DNA from: Rhizobium sp. J15 | Lineage (GTDB): Bacteria; Pseudomonadota; Alphaproteobacteria; Rhizobiales; Rhizobiaceae | Reading direction: 5' to 3' | DNA: 64,000 nt | Assembly (NCBI RefSeq): GCF_002531825.1 | Contig: NZ_NWSX01000007.1 | Location: forward strand, 124,001 to 188,000 | Shown here: one piece after another, positions 42,911 through 51,929 of the stretch | Layout: each line of letters starts with the position of its first letter | How positions within the stretch are numbered: the first letter of the stretch is position 1 | Made by a program: the position numbers and the translations under genes | Notes under the pieces: generated by a model | Seen by the model: the letters and a program-made list of their open reading frames with translations, nothing else | Databases searched by the model: none | What the model was told of the DNA's origin: nothing

Positions 42911-43780
42911 GTGAAAAACTCCGTCAGCCTGGGCATTCTGCTCACGAGCGTCGCCTACATGGCGTTCACCTTTCATGATGCGATCATCAAGATCCTGACT
43001 TCAAGCATTCCGGTCTGGCAGATCCTGTTTTTCCGAAGTCTCACGATCCTTCTCGGCTGCCTGGCCTATGGCCGCGGCAGGCTGGTCCATCAGGTCATGA
43101 CATCACCGATCATCAAGCCGATGATCGCGCGCAGCCTTCTTCTCCTCTGCGCCTGGCTTTCCTATTATTCCGCCGCAAGCCGCCTGCAGCTTGCCGAGGT
43201 CACCACGCTTTATTATGCGGCGCCCGTCGTCGGCACCGTGCTTGCCTGGCTCATCCTGAAGGAGGAAGTTACGCCGGCGCGCTGGCTTGCCGTCGGCGTC
43301 GGTTTCGTCGGCGTGCTGATCGCCTGCAATCCCGTTGGCCTGGCGATTTCCTGGCCGGTCTATCTGGCGCTGCAGGCAGCCGTCCTCTGGGCTGCCGCCA
43401 TGGTGCTGCTGCGCAAGACCTCACTGCATGAGAAGACCATCGTCCAGCTTGCCGTTTCCAATATCTTCTTCCTTGCGATGACGGGCGTTGCTGTCCTTTA
43501 CACCTGGAAAACTCCTGATATGACGCAGCTGGCGCTTCTCATCGCCATCGGCGTCGTCGCCGGCGCGGCGCAGTTCGCTCTCTTCGAGGGCATGCGGCTG
43601 GCGCCCGTCTCCGTGCTTGCGCCGTTCGAATACACCTCTCTCGTCTGGGCCTTCCTGCTCGGCTATCTGATCTGGGCCGATATCCCGATGCTGAATGTGG
43701 TCGCCGGCGCGGCCATGATCCTCGGCGCCGGATTGATCATCATCGTCAGCGAAAGATTGCGCCGCCGCCTCACAGCATGA
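42911..43780 (+). CDS. DMT-superfamily transporter (EamA domains)
   Basis: 289 residues with ten predicted membrane segments in two EamA repeats (FRSLTILLGCLAYGRGRLVH then YSAASRLQLAEVTTLYYAAP; second repeat around FEGMRLAPVSVLAPFEYTSL). GTG 42911 is used; an ATG 16 codons later (42959) would cut into the first segment. Such proteins export amino acids or other metabolites, but the substrate is unknown. It is divergent from the DeoR gene. Confidence 0.87.
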   Translation: MKNSVSLGILLTSVAYMAFTFHDAIIKILTSSIPVWQILFFRSLTILLGCLAYGRGRLVHQVMTSPIIKPMIARSLLLLCAWLSYYSAASRLQLAEVTTLYYAAPVVGTVLAWLILKEEVTPARWLAVGVGFVGVLIACNPVGLAISWPVYLALQAAVLWAAAMVLLRKTSLHEKTIVQLAVSNIFFLAMTGVAVLYTWKTPDMTQLALLIAIGVVAGAAQFALFEGMRLAPVSVLAPFEYTSLVWAFLLGYLIWADIPMLNVVAGAAMILGAGLIIIVSERLRRRLTA

Positions 43781-43933
43781 TGCCTGTTTCTGCAGGATTC
43801 ATGGCATGGGGCGCGGCATGAGAAAAATATTTGCAGTTGCTGCTTTTATTCGCAGTTTTCTTCGCTTCCGCCGCCCTAGTTTTCTGCAAAGTATCCCTCA
43901 TCCGATCACAACCTCCCAAGGATGGATAGAACA

Positions 43934-44707
43934 ATGAACTGGTTGAAAACCGTCGCCGCCGCTGCCCTCATTCAGGCTGCGGCCCTCCTGCCTGCCCATG
44001 CCGGCGAGAACCTCGCCGCCATCAAATCGGCCGGCGTCTTCAAGATCGGCACCGAAGGCACCTATGCGCCCTTCACCTATCACGACGAAAGCGGCAAGCT
44101 CGTCGGCTTCGATGTCGAGATCGGCGAAGCCATTGCCGCCAAGCTCGGCGTCAAGGCCGAATTTGTCGAAGGCAAGTGGGACGGGCTGATCGCCGGCCTC
44201 GACGCCAAGCGCTACGACACGGTCATCAACCAGGTCGGTATCACCGAAGCCCGCAAGCAGAAATACGATTTCTCCGAACCCTACATCGCTTCGAAGGCCG
44301 TGCTGATCGTCCGCGAAGGCGAAGACAGCATCAAGACCTTCGCCGACCTGAAGGGCAAGAAGTCCGCCCAGTCGCTGACCAGCAACTTCGGCAAGCTCGC
44401 AACCGAAGCCGGCGCCGAACTCGTCGGCACCGACGGCTTCGACCAGTCGATCCAGCTCGTGCTGACGAAGCGCGCCGACGCGACGATCAATGACAGCCTG
44501 TCCTTCCTCGATTTCAAGAAGCACAAGCCGGACGCGCCGGTGAAGATCGCCGCCGAGCAGGAGAATGCCGATTATTCCGGCATCATCATCCGCAAGAACG
44601 AGCCGGAGTTGCTCGAGGCGATCAACAAGGCGCTCGCCGACATCAAGGCCGACGGCACCTACAAGAAGATCGCCGACAAGTATTTCGGCCAGGACGTTTC
44701 GAAGTAA
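43934..44707 (+). CDS. Amino acid (cystine-type) ABC transporter, periplasmic binding protein
   Basis: 257 residues. The signal peptide is residues 1-23 (ALLPAHAGEN cleavage region). The mature part, FKIGTEGTYAPFTYHDESGK and KWDGLIAGLDAKRYDTVINQ with VGITEARKQKYDFSEPYIAS, is close to FliY/TcyJ cystine-binding proteins, as is the end GTYKKIADKYFGQDVSK. ATG 43934 has AGGATGG upstream; ATG 43922 is too close to that site. It is the first gene of a complete three-gene transporter. Cystine is suggested, not shown. Confidence 0.88.
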   Translation: MNWLKTVAAAALIQAAALLPAHAGENLAAIKSAGVFKIGTEGTYAPFTYHDESGKLVGFDVEIGEAIAAKLGVKAEFVEGKWDGLIAGLDAKRYDTVINQVGITEARKQKYDFSEPYIASKAVLIVREGEDSIKTFADLKGKKSAQSLTSNFGKLATEAGAELVGTDGFDQSIQLVLTKRADATINDSLSFLDFKKHKPDAPVKIAAEQENADYSGIIIRKNEPELLEAINKALADIKADGTYKKIADKYFGQDVSK

Positions 44708-44720
44708 GCTCAGGAAAAGT

Positions 44721-44744
44721 CCCCTTCCCCACAAGGGGGAGGGG
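44721..44744. repeat. GC-rich hairpin between binding-protein and permease genes
   Basis: CCCCTTCCCC-ACAA-GGGGGAGGGG. A second related stem-loop, CCCTCCCTCTTGTGGGGAGGGG, lies in inverted form at 44832-44853. Such polycytidine/polyguanine hairpins recur in rhizobial intergenic DNA. They may lower downstream expression so that more binding protein than permease is made. Confidence 0.65.
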
Positions 44745-44908
44745 CTTAAAGGCCGGCCGCCTCATTTCAAAAAACCGTTTCGGCCTGCAACCCGGCTGCT
44801 ATTTTGTGCCGAGCGAGGGACGAGATTTAGTCCCTCCCTCTTGTGGGGAGGGGTTGGGGAGGGGTATTTCGAGATATCCCTGCCCAAACCCACGAGAGGG
44901 AATGCCCC

Positions 44909-45589
44909 TTGCCGCACTGGCTCCAACTGATGGCGGAATCGCTCCCCTCGCTCCTCTGGGCGGGATTGATCTTCACCATCCCCCTCACGCTGCTTTCCTT
45001 CGGCTTCGGCCTGATCCTCGGGCTGATCACCGCGATTGCCCGCCTTTTCGGACCTGCGCCCGTCGCCGCTATCGCCCGTTTCTATGTCTGGGTCATCCGC
45101 GGCACCCCGCTGCTCGTCCAGCTTTTTGTAATCTTCTACGGCCTGCCGAGCGCCGGCATCCTGCTCGACGCCTTTCCCGCCGCCCTTATCGGCTTCACCC
45201 TGAATATCGGCGCCTACAGCTCCGAGATCATCCGCGCCGTCATCTCCTCCGTGCCGAAGGGCCAATGGGAAGCCGCCTATTCGATCGGCATGAGCTGGCG
45301 TCAGGCGATGAGCCGCACGATCCTGCCGCAGGCCGCCCGCGTCGCCGTGCCGCCGCTGTCGAACACCTTCATCTCGTTGGTCAAGGATACTTCGCTCGCC
45401 GCCGCCATCACCGTGCCGGAACTCTTCCAGGCAGCGCAGCGCATCGTCGCCACCACCTATGAACCGCTGATCCTTTATATCGAGGCGGCGCTCATCTATC
45501 TCGTCCTGAGCTCGATTCTCTCGCAGCTGCAGGTGCGCCTGGAACGCCGCTTCGCGCGTTACGGTGGCATGCTGGAGGCAAATGCATGA
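44909..45589 (+). CDS. Amino acid (cystine-type) ABC transporter permease
   Basis: 226 residues from a TTG start, reading M-PHWLQLMAESLPSLLWAG, which matches the usual start of TcyL-type permeases; AGAGGG lies eight bases upstream. The EAA loop GQWEAAYSIGMSWRQAMSRT precedes ILPQAARVAVPPLSNTFI. About five membrane segments. An alternative ATG at 44930 lacks a ribosome site. Its TGA overlaps the ATPase start by four bases. Confidence 0.9.
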   Translation: MPHWLQLMAESLPSLLWAGLIFTIPLTLLSFGFGLILGLITAIARLFGPAPVAAIARFYVWVIRGTPLLVQLFVIFYGLPSAGILLDAFPAALIGFTLNIGAYSSEIIRAVISSVPKGQWEAAYSIGMSWRQAMSRTILPQAARVAVPPLSNTFISLVKDTSLAAAITVPELFQAAQRIVATTYEPLILYIEAALIYLVLSSILSQLQVRLERRFARYGGMLEANA

Positions 45590-46347
45590 TCGAGCTTTCC
45601 AACATCGAAAAGCGCTTCGGCGATGCCGTCATCCTGAAGGACATCAGCATCCGCATTCCCGAGGGCAGCGTCACCGCCCTCGTCGGCCCGTCCGGCGGCG
45701 GCAAGAGCACGCTCCTGCGCTGCATCAACCTGCTCGAAATCCCGACCGCGGGCATGATTCGCCTCGGCGAGGAGACGCTCTCCTTCGCGCCCGGCAAAAA
45801 AACGGGCTGGCAGGCGATCCAGAAGATCCGCCGTCAGACCGGCATGGTCTTCCAGAATTTCCAGCTTTTCCCGCATCAGACCGCGATCGAAAACGTCATG
45901 GAAGGCCTCATCACCGTGCTGAAATGGCCGAAGGAGAAAGCGCGCGACCGCGCCCTGGAGCTTTTGACCAAGGTCGGCATGGCGCACAAGACCGATGCCT
46001 GGCCCTCGACGCTCTCGGGCGGCCAGCAGCAGCGCGTGGCGATTGCCCGGGCGTTGGCGCCGTCGCCGCGCGTGCTGCTCTGCGACGAGCCGACCTCGGC
46101 GCTCGATCCGGAACTGTCTGCCGAAGTCGTCGATGTTCTCGGCCAGCTTGCCCGCGAAGGCACGACGATGGTCATGGCGACCCATGATCTCCGGCTCGCC
46201 TCGAAGATCGCCAACGACGTCGTCTTCCTGGAAGCCGGCAGCGTGGTGGAAACCGGCAGCGCCAAAGCGATCTTCAGCGCGCCGCAACGCGAACGCACCA
46301 AGCGCTTCATCTCGACGATCAACGCTGCCCATACCTACGATATCTGA
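45586..46347 (+). CDS. Amino acid (cystine-type) ABC transporter ATP-binding protein
   Basis: 253 residues with a full ATPase core: GPSGGGKSTL, VFQNFQLFPHQT, LSGGQQQRVAIARALA, VLLCDEPTSALDP and the switch His in MATHDLRL. It belongs to the GlnQ/TcyN group. Together with the genes at 43934 and 44909 it makes a complete importer, translationally coupled to the permease. Confidence 0.93.
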   Translation: MIELSNIEKRFGDAVILKDISIRIPEGSVTALVGPSGGGKSTLLRCINLLEIPTAGMIRLGEETLSFAPGKKTGWQAIQKIRRQTGMVFQNFQLFPHQTAIENVMEGLITVLKWPKEKARDRALELLTKVGMAHKTDAWPSTLSGGQQQRVAIARALAPSPRVLLCDEPTSALDPELSAEVVDVLGQLAREGTTMVMATHDLRLASKIANDVVFLEAGSVVETGSAKAIFSAPQRERTKRFISTINAAHTYDI

Positions 46348-46350
46348 AAT

Positions 46351-46380
46351 GTCTCACGTGAATCGTGATTCACGTGAGAC
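46351..46380. other. Perfect 30-base palindrome between convergent genes
   Basis: GTCTCACGTGAATC-GT-GATTCACGTGAGAC: two 14-base arms without a mismatch and a 2-base centre. It contains CACGTG twice and GAATC/GATTC (GANTC) sites on each arm. No T-run follows. It lies between the ATPase stop and the convergent reductase gene, so it could end transcription from both sides or bind a dimeric protein. Confidence 0.8.
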
Positions 46381-46397
46381 GCTTCCTGTGACCTGCC

Positions 46398-46970
46398 TTA
46401 AGCCGCGGTGACGACCGAGCGCGCCGCCTTGAGCGCATTGCCCCACCAGATCAGCTGGTCGAGCTGGTTCTTGGCCGCCTCGTTGAGGTGCGGGTAGTCG
46501 CTGAGGCTTTTGCCCTCCTTGAGCACACTCAGATATTCGCTGAAAGCGATGTGCACGCCCGTTTTCACCGAAGCGGCAGCCATTTCCACGAAGATCAGCC
46601 TGAGATGCTCGACGGCACGCGCGCCGCCGACACCGCCGTAACCGACGAAGGCGACCGGCTTGTGGATGAATTCGCCGAGATCGATGGCGTTCTTCAGAAC
46701 CGCGGTCGGCGCATGATTATATTCGGCGGCGGTGAAGATGTAGCCGTCGAATTCGCGCAGTTTCTTCTTCCAGCGCTCGGCCGTCTCGTTTTCCGCCTCC
46801 GTCGCGCGAGCGTCGCCGAAGAACGGCAGCGGATAATCGCGAAGATCGAGCACCTCGACGGCAAGCTCGGAACGCTCCTTGGCAATGCCGGCGATCCATT
46901 GAGCGGGATGCTCGGCGAAGCGGCCGATACGCGTACTTCCGACGATGACGGCGATTTTCAACTGGCTCAT
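46398..46970 (-). CDS. NADPH-dependent FMN reductase-like oxidoreductase
   Basis: 190 residues of the flavodoxin-like fold. FMN phosphate loop: GSTRIGRFAEHPAQWI near the N-terminus; isoalloxazine contacts in TAAEYNHAPTAVLKNAIDLG and VGYGGVGGARAVEHLRLIF. Such enzymes reduce FMN, quinones, azo dyes or chromate with NADPH. It is a single gene convergent with the transporter; no specific role is evident. Confidence 0.88.
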   Translation of the reverse strand: MSQLKIAVIVGSTRIGRFAEHPAQWIAGIAKERSELAVEVLDLRDYPLPFFGDARATEAENETAERWKKKLREFDGYIFTAAEYNHAPTAVLKNAIDLGEFIHKPVAFVGYGGVGGARAVEHLRLIFVEMAAASVKTGVHIAFSEYLSVLKEGKSLSDYPHLNEAAKNQLDQLIWWGNALKAARSVVTAA

Positions 46971-47203
46971 GGGGTTCTTTCCTGTTGAATGGCGGGTTCG
47001 CTGGAGCGCCGCGGCCGATCGGACGCGATATGGACGCTCCTCGCTTTGAAAGGGCGCATAACCCTGGGTTTATGCGCCAGCCATTTCTAGGAAATTAGCG
47101 GCATGCCGGGCAAGCCGGGCGAGGCTAGGAAACGAAGGAAAGTTCCATCATTCCGATCCGCCGATCGCACACAATCGAGTGATCGGCGACCGATGACGAT
47201 GAC

Positions 47204-47231
47204 TGCCGGAGCGACCTCGATCGCTCCGGCA
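47204..47231 (-). terminator. Hairpin after pyc
   Basis: TGCCGGAGCGA / TCGCTCCGGCA with a 6-base loop, 12 bases past the pyc stop, but without a T-run. Confidence 0.6.
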
Positions 47232-47242
47232 GCCGAACTGTT

Positions 47243-50200
47243 TTACCCGCCGTAGACGACGAGCAGATCCTTGGCATCGATCTGGTCGCCGGCCTTGACG
47301 AGAACTTCCGAGATCGTGCCGTCCTTTTCCGCATGGATCGCGGTTTCCATCTTCATCGCCTCGATGGAGACGAGCACGTCGCCGGCACTGACGGTCTGGC
47401 CTGAAGAGACGAAGACGCGGCTGATGACGCCGGGCATCGGCGCGCCGACATGGGCGGCATTGCCGGGCTCGGCCTTGCGGCGCACGGCCGCACCCGTCGC
47501 CCCATGCGCCCGGTCCGGCACCTTGATGCGGCGCGGCTGGCCGTTGAGCTCGAAGAAGACGGTCACCATGCCCTGGCTGTCGGTGGCGCTCATCGCCTGA
47601 TTGACGATGACGAGCGTCTTGCCCTTTTCGATGTCGGCAAACAGCTCCTCGCCATCGGCAAGCCCGTAGAAATAGGCCGGCGTCGGCAGCACCGAGACCG
47701 GGCCGTAGGTATCGGAGGCGAGCGCAAAGTCGGTGAACACCTTCGGATACATCAGATAGGAGGCGAACTCGAAGTCGCTGACCTCGCGCTCGAGCTTGGT
47801 CTCGATGACCTTGCGCTCGGCATCGAGATCGGCCTCCTTCAGCAGCGAGCCGGGACGCACCGTATAGGGCTTGTCGCCCTTCAGCGCCTTCTTCTGCAGC
47901 GCTGCCGGCCATCCCGACGGCGGCTGGCCGAGATCGCCCTTCAGCATCGACACCACCGATTCCGGGAAGGAGACTTCACGCTCGGGGCTGACGACGTCGG
48001 CAACCGTCAGGTCCTGGCTCACCATCATCAGCGCCATGTCGCCGACGACCTTGGAGGAGGGCGTCACCTTGACGATGTCGCCGAACATCTGGTTGGCGTC
48101 GGCATAGGCCTGCGCCACCTGATGCCAGCGGGTTTCGAGACCGAGCGAGCGCGCCTGCTCCTTGAGGTTGGTGAACTGGCCGCCCGGCATTTCGTGGAGA
48201 TAGACTTCCGAGGCCGGACCCTTGAGGTCGCTTTCGAAGGCGGCATACTGGTTGCGCGCCGCTTCCCAATAGAAGGAGATGCGGCGGATCCATTCCGGAT
48301 CGAGACCGGGATCACGCTCGGAGCCGGAGAGCGCCTCGACGATCGAGCCGAGACAGGGCTGAGAGGTATTGCCGGAAAGCGCATCCATCGCCGCATCGAC
48401 GGCATCGACACCGGCTTCAACCGCAGCAAGCACCGTCGCCGCCGCAATGCCCGACGTGTCATGCGTGTGGAAATGGATCGGCAGGCCGGTCGCCTCGCGC
48501 AGCGCCTTGAACAGCACCTTCGCCGCCGCAGGCTTGAGCAGACCCGCCATGTCTTTCACAGCGATGATATGGGCGCCGGCCTTTTCGAGTTCGACGGCAA
48601 GGTCGGTGTAGTATTTGAGATCGTATTTCGGGCGAGCCGAATTCAGGATATCGCCGGTATAGCAGATCGCCGCCTCGCAGAGCTTGTTCTCCTCGGCGAT
48701 GGCATCCATCGACACCCGCATGTTCTCGACCCAGTTCAGGCAGTCGAAGACGCGGAAGAGATCGATGCCGCCACGGGCCGCCTGACGGACGAAATATTTG
48801 ACGACATTGTCGGGATAGTTGGTGTAGCCGACGCCGTTGGCGCCGCGCAGCAGCATCTGCAGCAGCAGGTTCGGCGCGCTTTCGCGAATCAGCGCCAGCC
48901 GTTCCCACGGATCTTCCGTCAGGAAGCGCATCGAAACGTCGAAGGTGGCGCCGCCCCAGCATTCGAGCGAGAGCAGGTTCGGCAGCGCATGCGCATAGGT
49001 GCCGGCGATGCGGGCGATGTCATAGGTGCGCATGCGGGTGGCGAGCAGCGACTGGTGACCGTCGCGCATCGTCGTGTCGGTCAGAAGCACGCGCTTCTCG
49101 TTGCGCATCCATTCGCCGAATTTTTTCGGCCCGAGTGTGTCGAGCAGTTGCTTCGTGCCGTCCTTCACCCCGTTGCCGTTGGCATAGGGCACCACCGGCT
49201 TGGCGGCGTTTTCCAAAGGCTTCGGCCTGTCCTTGGCCTCGGGGTGGCCGTTGACGGTGACGTCGGCGAGATAGGTCAAGAGCTTCGTCGCGCGGTCCTG
49301 GCGCTTGACCTGCTGGAAGAGTTCCGGCGTCGTGTCGATGAAGCGGGTGGTGTAGCTGTTGTCGCGGAATTTCGGGTGACCGATGATCGCTTCGAGGAAG
49401 GTCAGGTTGGTGGCAACACCGCGGATGCGGAATTCGCGCAGCGCGCGGTCCATGCGGCTGATGGCTTCGGACGGGTTCGGCGCCCAGGCCGTTACCTTGA
49501 CGAGCAGCGGATCGTAATAGCGGGTGATGATGGCGCCGGAATAGGAGGTGCCGCCGTCGAGACGGATGCCGAAGCCGGAAGCCGAGCGATAGGCGGTGAT
49601 GCGGCCGTAATCCGGAATGAAGTTGTGCTCCGGATCTTCCGTCGTGATGCGGCACTGCAGCGCATGGCCGTTGAGGCGGATGTCGGCCTGGGCGGGAACG
49701 CCGGATTCCGGCGTACCGATCGCAGCCCCGTCGAGGATATGGATCTGCGCCTTGACGATGTCGATGCCGGTGACGACTTCGGTCACCGTGTGCTCGACCT
49801 GGATGCGCGGATTGACCTCGATGAAGTAGAATTTGCCGGTATCGGCATCCATTAGATATTCGACGGTGCCGGCGCCGATATAGTTCGTCGCCTCTGCAAT
49901 CTTCAGCGAATAGCCGGCCAGTTCCTGGCGCTGCGCCTCCGAGAGATAGGGCGCCGGGGCGCGCTCGACGACCTTCTGGTTGCGGCGCTGGATGGAGCAG
50001 TCACGCTCGAAGAGATGCACGACATTGCCATGCGTGTCGCCGAGGATCTGGCTCTCGACGTGACGGGCACGCTCGACCAGCTTTTCCAGATAGACCTCAT
50101 CCTTGCCGAAGGCGGCCATCGCCTCGCGCTTGGCCTCGGTCACCTCGCGGGCGAGATCGGCTTCGGCGCGGATGACGCGCATGCCGCGCCCGCCGCCGCC

Positions 50201-50707
50201 CCAGGAGGCTTTTAGCATGACGGGATAGCCGATCGCCGCCGCCATCTTCGCCACTTCGGCCATATCGTCCGGCAGCGGCTCGGTCGCCGGCACCACGGGC
50301 ACGCCGACCGATATCGCCAGATTGCGCGCCGCCACCTTGTTGCCGAGCTGGCGCATCGTATCGCCCTTCGGGCCGATGAAGATGATGCCGGCCTTGTTGC
50401 AGGCATCGACGAATTCGGGGCTTTCCGACAAGAGGCCGTAGCCCGGATGGATCGCGTCGGCGCCGGAAAGCTTGGCGACGCGGATCACCTCGTCGATCGA
50501 CAGGTAACTTTCGATCGGCCCGAGATCGCGCGCAAGATGCGGGCCGCGGCCGACCTGATAGCTCTCGTCCGCCTTGAAGCGGTGCAGCGCCAGCTTGTCT
50601 TCCTCCGCCCAGATCGCCACCGTTTTTATTCCAAGCTCGTTGGCCGCGCGGAACACGCGGATGGCTATTTCAGAGCGGTTGGCAACGAGTATCTTGGAAA
50701 TGGGCAA
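47243..50707 (-). CDS. pyc: Pyruvate carboxylase
   Basis: 1154 residues from a TTG start (M-PISKILVANRSEIAIRVF), which equals my memory of the R. etli enzyme whose crystal structure is known. The longer GTG start at 50722 would consume the GGAGGAAA ribosome site itself. Domains in order: biotin carboxylase (about 1-460; ATP loop ASWGGGGRGMRVI and RDCSIQRRNQKVVERAPAPY), carboxyltransferase (LLTDTTMRDGHQSL onward), allosteric/tetramerisation linker, and C-terminal BCCP with the biotin lysine in EAMKMET. It makes oxaloacetate from pyruvate and bicarbonate, feeding the TCA cycle. Confidence 0.98.
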   Translation of the reverse strand: MPISKILVANRSEIAIRVFRAANELGIKTVAIWAEEDKLALHRFKADESYQVGRGPHLARDLGPIESYLSIDEVIRVAKLSGADAIHPGYGLLSESPEFVDACNKAGIIFIGPKGDTMRQLGNKVAARNLAISVGVPVVPATEPLPDDMAEVAKMAAAIGYPVMLKASWGGGGRGMRVIRAEADLAREVTEAKREAMAAFGKDEVYLEKLVERARHVESQILGDTHGNVVHLFERDCSIQRRNQKVVERAPAPYLSEAQRQELAGYSLKIAEATNYIGAGTVEYLMDADTGKFYFIEVNPRIQVEHTVTEVVTGIDIVKAQIHILDGAAIGTPESGVPAQADIRLNGHALQCRITTEDPEHNFIPDYGRITAYRSASGFGIRLDGGTSYSGAIITRYYDPLLVKVTAWAPNPSEAISRMDRALREFRIRGVATNLTFLEAIIGHPKFRDNSYTTRFIDTTPELFQQVKRQDRATKLLTYLADVTVNGHPEAKDRPKPLENAAKPVVPYANGNGVKDGTKQLLDTLGPKKFGEWMRNEKRVLLTDTTMRDGHQSLLATRMRTYDIARIAGTYAHALPNLLSLECWGGATFDVSMRFLTEDPWERLALIRESAPNLLLQMLLRGANGVGYTNYPDNVVKYFVRQAARGGIDLFRVFDCLNWVENMRVSMDAIAEENKLCEAAICYTGDILNSARPKYDLKYYTDLAVELEKAGAHIIAVKDMAGLLKPAAAKVLFKALREATGLPIHFHTHDTSGIAAATVLAAVEAGVDAVDAAMDALSGNTSQPCLGSIVEALSGSERDPGLDPEWIRRISFYWEAARNQYAAFESDLKGPASEVYLHEMPGGQFTNLKEQARSLGLETRWHQVAQAYADANQMFGDIVKVTPSSKVVGDMALMMVSQDLTVADVVSPEREVSFPESVVSMLKGDLGQPPSGWPAALQKKALKGDKPYTVRPGSLLKEADLDAERKVIETKLEREVSDFEFASYLMYPKVFTDFALASDTYGPVSVLPTPAYFYGLADGEELFADIEKGKTLVIVNQAMSATDSQGMVTVFFELNGQPRRIKVPDRAHGATGAAVRRKAEPGNAAHVGAPMPGVISRVFVSSGQTVSAGDVLVSIEAMKMETAIHAEKDGTISEVLVKAGDQIDAKDLLVVYGG

Positions 50708-50885
50708 AACGGTTTCCTCCACGTTCAGACGCGGGCATGCTGCACCCGCGAAGAAAATTCTTAACTTCTTGTCACAGGAAGTTCAATTTCTCTTGCGACT
50801 GCGAAACGCACTTTCTCGCCATGCCGATGCGCGCCGCCGAGAAAATAGGCAGCGTCGTTTATACGACATATGCGAAGAGGAAGCT

Positions 50886-51626
50886 TTAGCTGATCAGGCC
50901 GTGACGGAAGGCAAGCGCCACCGCCTGTTGCCTGTTCTTCGCCTTGAGCTTGTCCTGCAGACCGTTCATATACCAATCGACGGTGTGGTTGGAGATCTTC
51001 AGCAGTTTGCTGATCTCCATCGATGTCATGCCTTCGGCGAGGTAACGCAGGATTTCCATCTCGCGCCGCGTCAGCGGCGTCTCGGCCGGCAGCACCGTCT
51101 CCAGCGCCTGCGCCTCGCCTTTCAGATCGAGCAGCCGCCAGAAAGCCTTGCGCGCCACCGCCTCGAACAGCGCAAGCTCCACCGGCGACAGTTCGACCGG
51201 CTTGCCGCTGATGCTGAGGCTGCCCAGAATGCCGTTGCGCCCATGGACCGGAAAAATATAGCCGTCCTCCAGCCCATGGCCGAAGGCGTCGACCATCATC
51301 TGCTCCATGCGGCGCTCATGCGCATCCTTGCGGAACGCCTTCATGCTCTCCCGCCAGCGGAAGGGCCGCTGGGCGTGGTTGAGATAGCGCACCATCGGGT
51401 CGATCAGGACATATTTTTTCGCGGCATAGATCTGTGGCCATTGTTCCGGCCAGCGATCGGCAAGCGCCGCGGCCCAAGGTTCCGGCTTCTGCTGCGAATG
51501 GCGCACGAGGCCGTAATAGTCGAAGCCGCAGCCCCGGATGACCTGTTCGAGTTCGCCGACCAGCGCCTCAGCCTTCGAGCATTCCTCCAGGACGACAAGC
51601 AATTGAATTAACGAATTAATATTCAC
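50886..51626 (-). CDS. expR: LuxR-family regulator, ExpR-like (autoinducer-binding, no adjacent synthase)
   Basis: 246 residues. The N-terminal autoinducer-binding domain shows the conserved Trp/Tyr/Asp/Pro set in EQWPQIYAAKKYVLIDPMVR and PFRWRES; the C-terminal LuxR helix-turn-helix is LTRREMEILRYLAEGMTSME followed by ISKLLKISNHTVDWYMN. No luxI gene is in the window, so it acts as an orphan acyl-homoserine-lactone receptor here. The position directly upstream of pyc matches expR in Sinorhizobium, which controls exopolysaccharide and motility. Orthology is inferred from synteny and sequence. Confidence 0.85.
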   Translation of the reverse strand: MNINSLIQLLVVLEECSKAEALVGELEQVIRGCGFDYYGLVRHSQQKPEPWAAALADRWPEQWPQIYAAKKYVLIDPMVRYLNHAQRPFRWRESMKAFRKDAHERRMEQMMVDAFGHGLEDGYIFPVHGRNGILGSLSISGKPVELSPVELALFEAVARKAFWRLLDLKGEAQALETVLPAETPLTRREMEILRYLAEGMTSMEISKLLKISNHTVDWYMNGLQDKLKAKNRQQAVALAFRHGLIS

Positions 51627-51929
51627 AAAAATGCCCCTTGCGAGGCCGTCGGCGGCTTTCGGATTGGTCGCGAAACGGTCTTCTTCAAAAAATGCAGTCT
51701 CTAATTTAATGCTGCGCTAAATATTTATTAAAATGCAAGCGCAAATTGTTCGCGCCTATACCGCAGCGATAATTTTCGCGCCACAACCATTTTCGTCGCA
51801 GCCTGCGATAGTACGTTCGTGTTAATCACCTACGCCGGCAAACCCTGAATGCGCCGTTAATCGCCGGTTCAGGTAGCCTTTTGTAGCATTGCATCATCCC
51901 CGTTTTCGCAGATGCACAAGAGGTTAGAC
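51627..51929. other. AT-rich divergent region expR-ndvA
   Basis: About 300 bases that must hold both promoters. It is AT-rich near expR (TAAATATTTATTAAAATG around 51717). A short inverted repeat, CCTGAA (51844) / TTCAGG (51868), lies 60 bases before ndvA. No gene or clear lux box was found. Confidence 0.5.

Noticed and set aside
43781..43933. Small gene in the gap before the cystine-type transporter
   Set aside because: No frame with a ribosome site and plausible product; probably only the promoter.
47450..49855. 801-codon open frame on the plus strand
   Set aside because: Antisense to pyc, which matches a known protein along its whole length.
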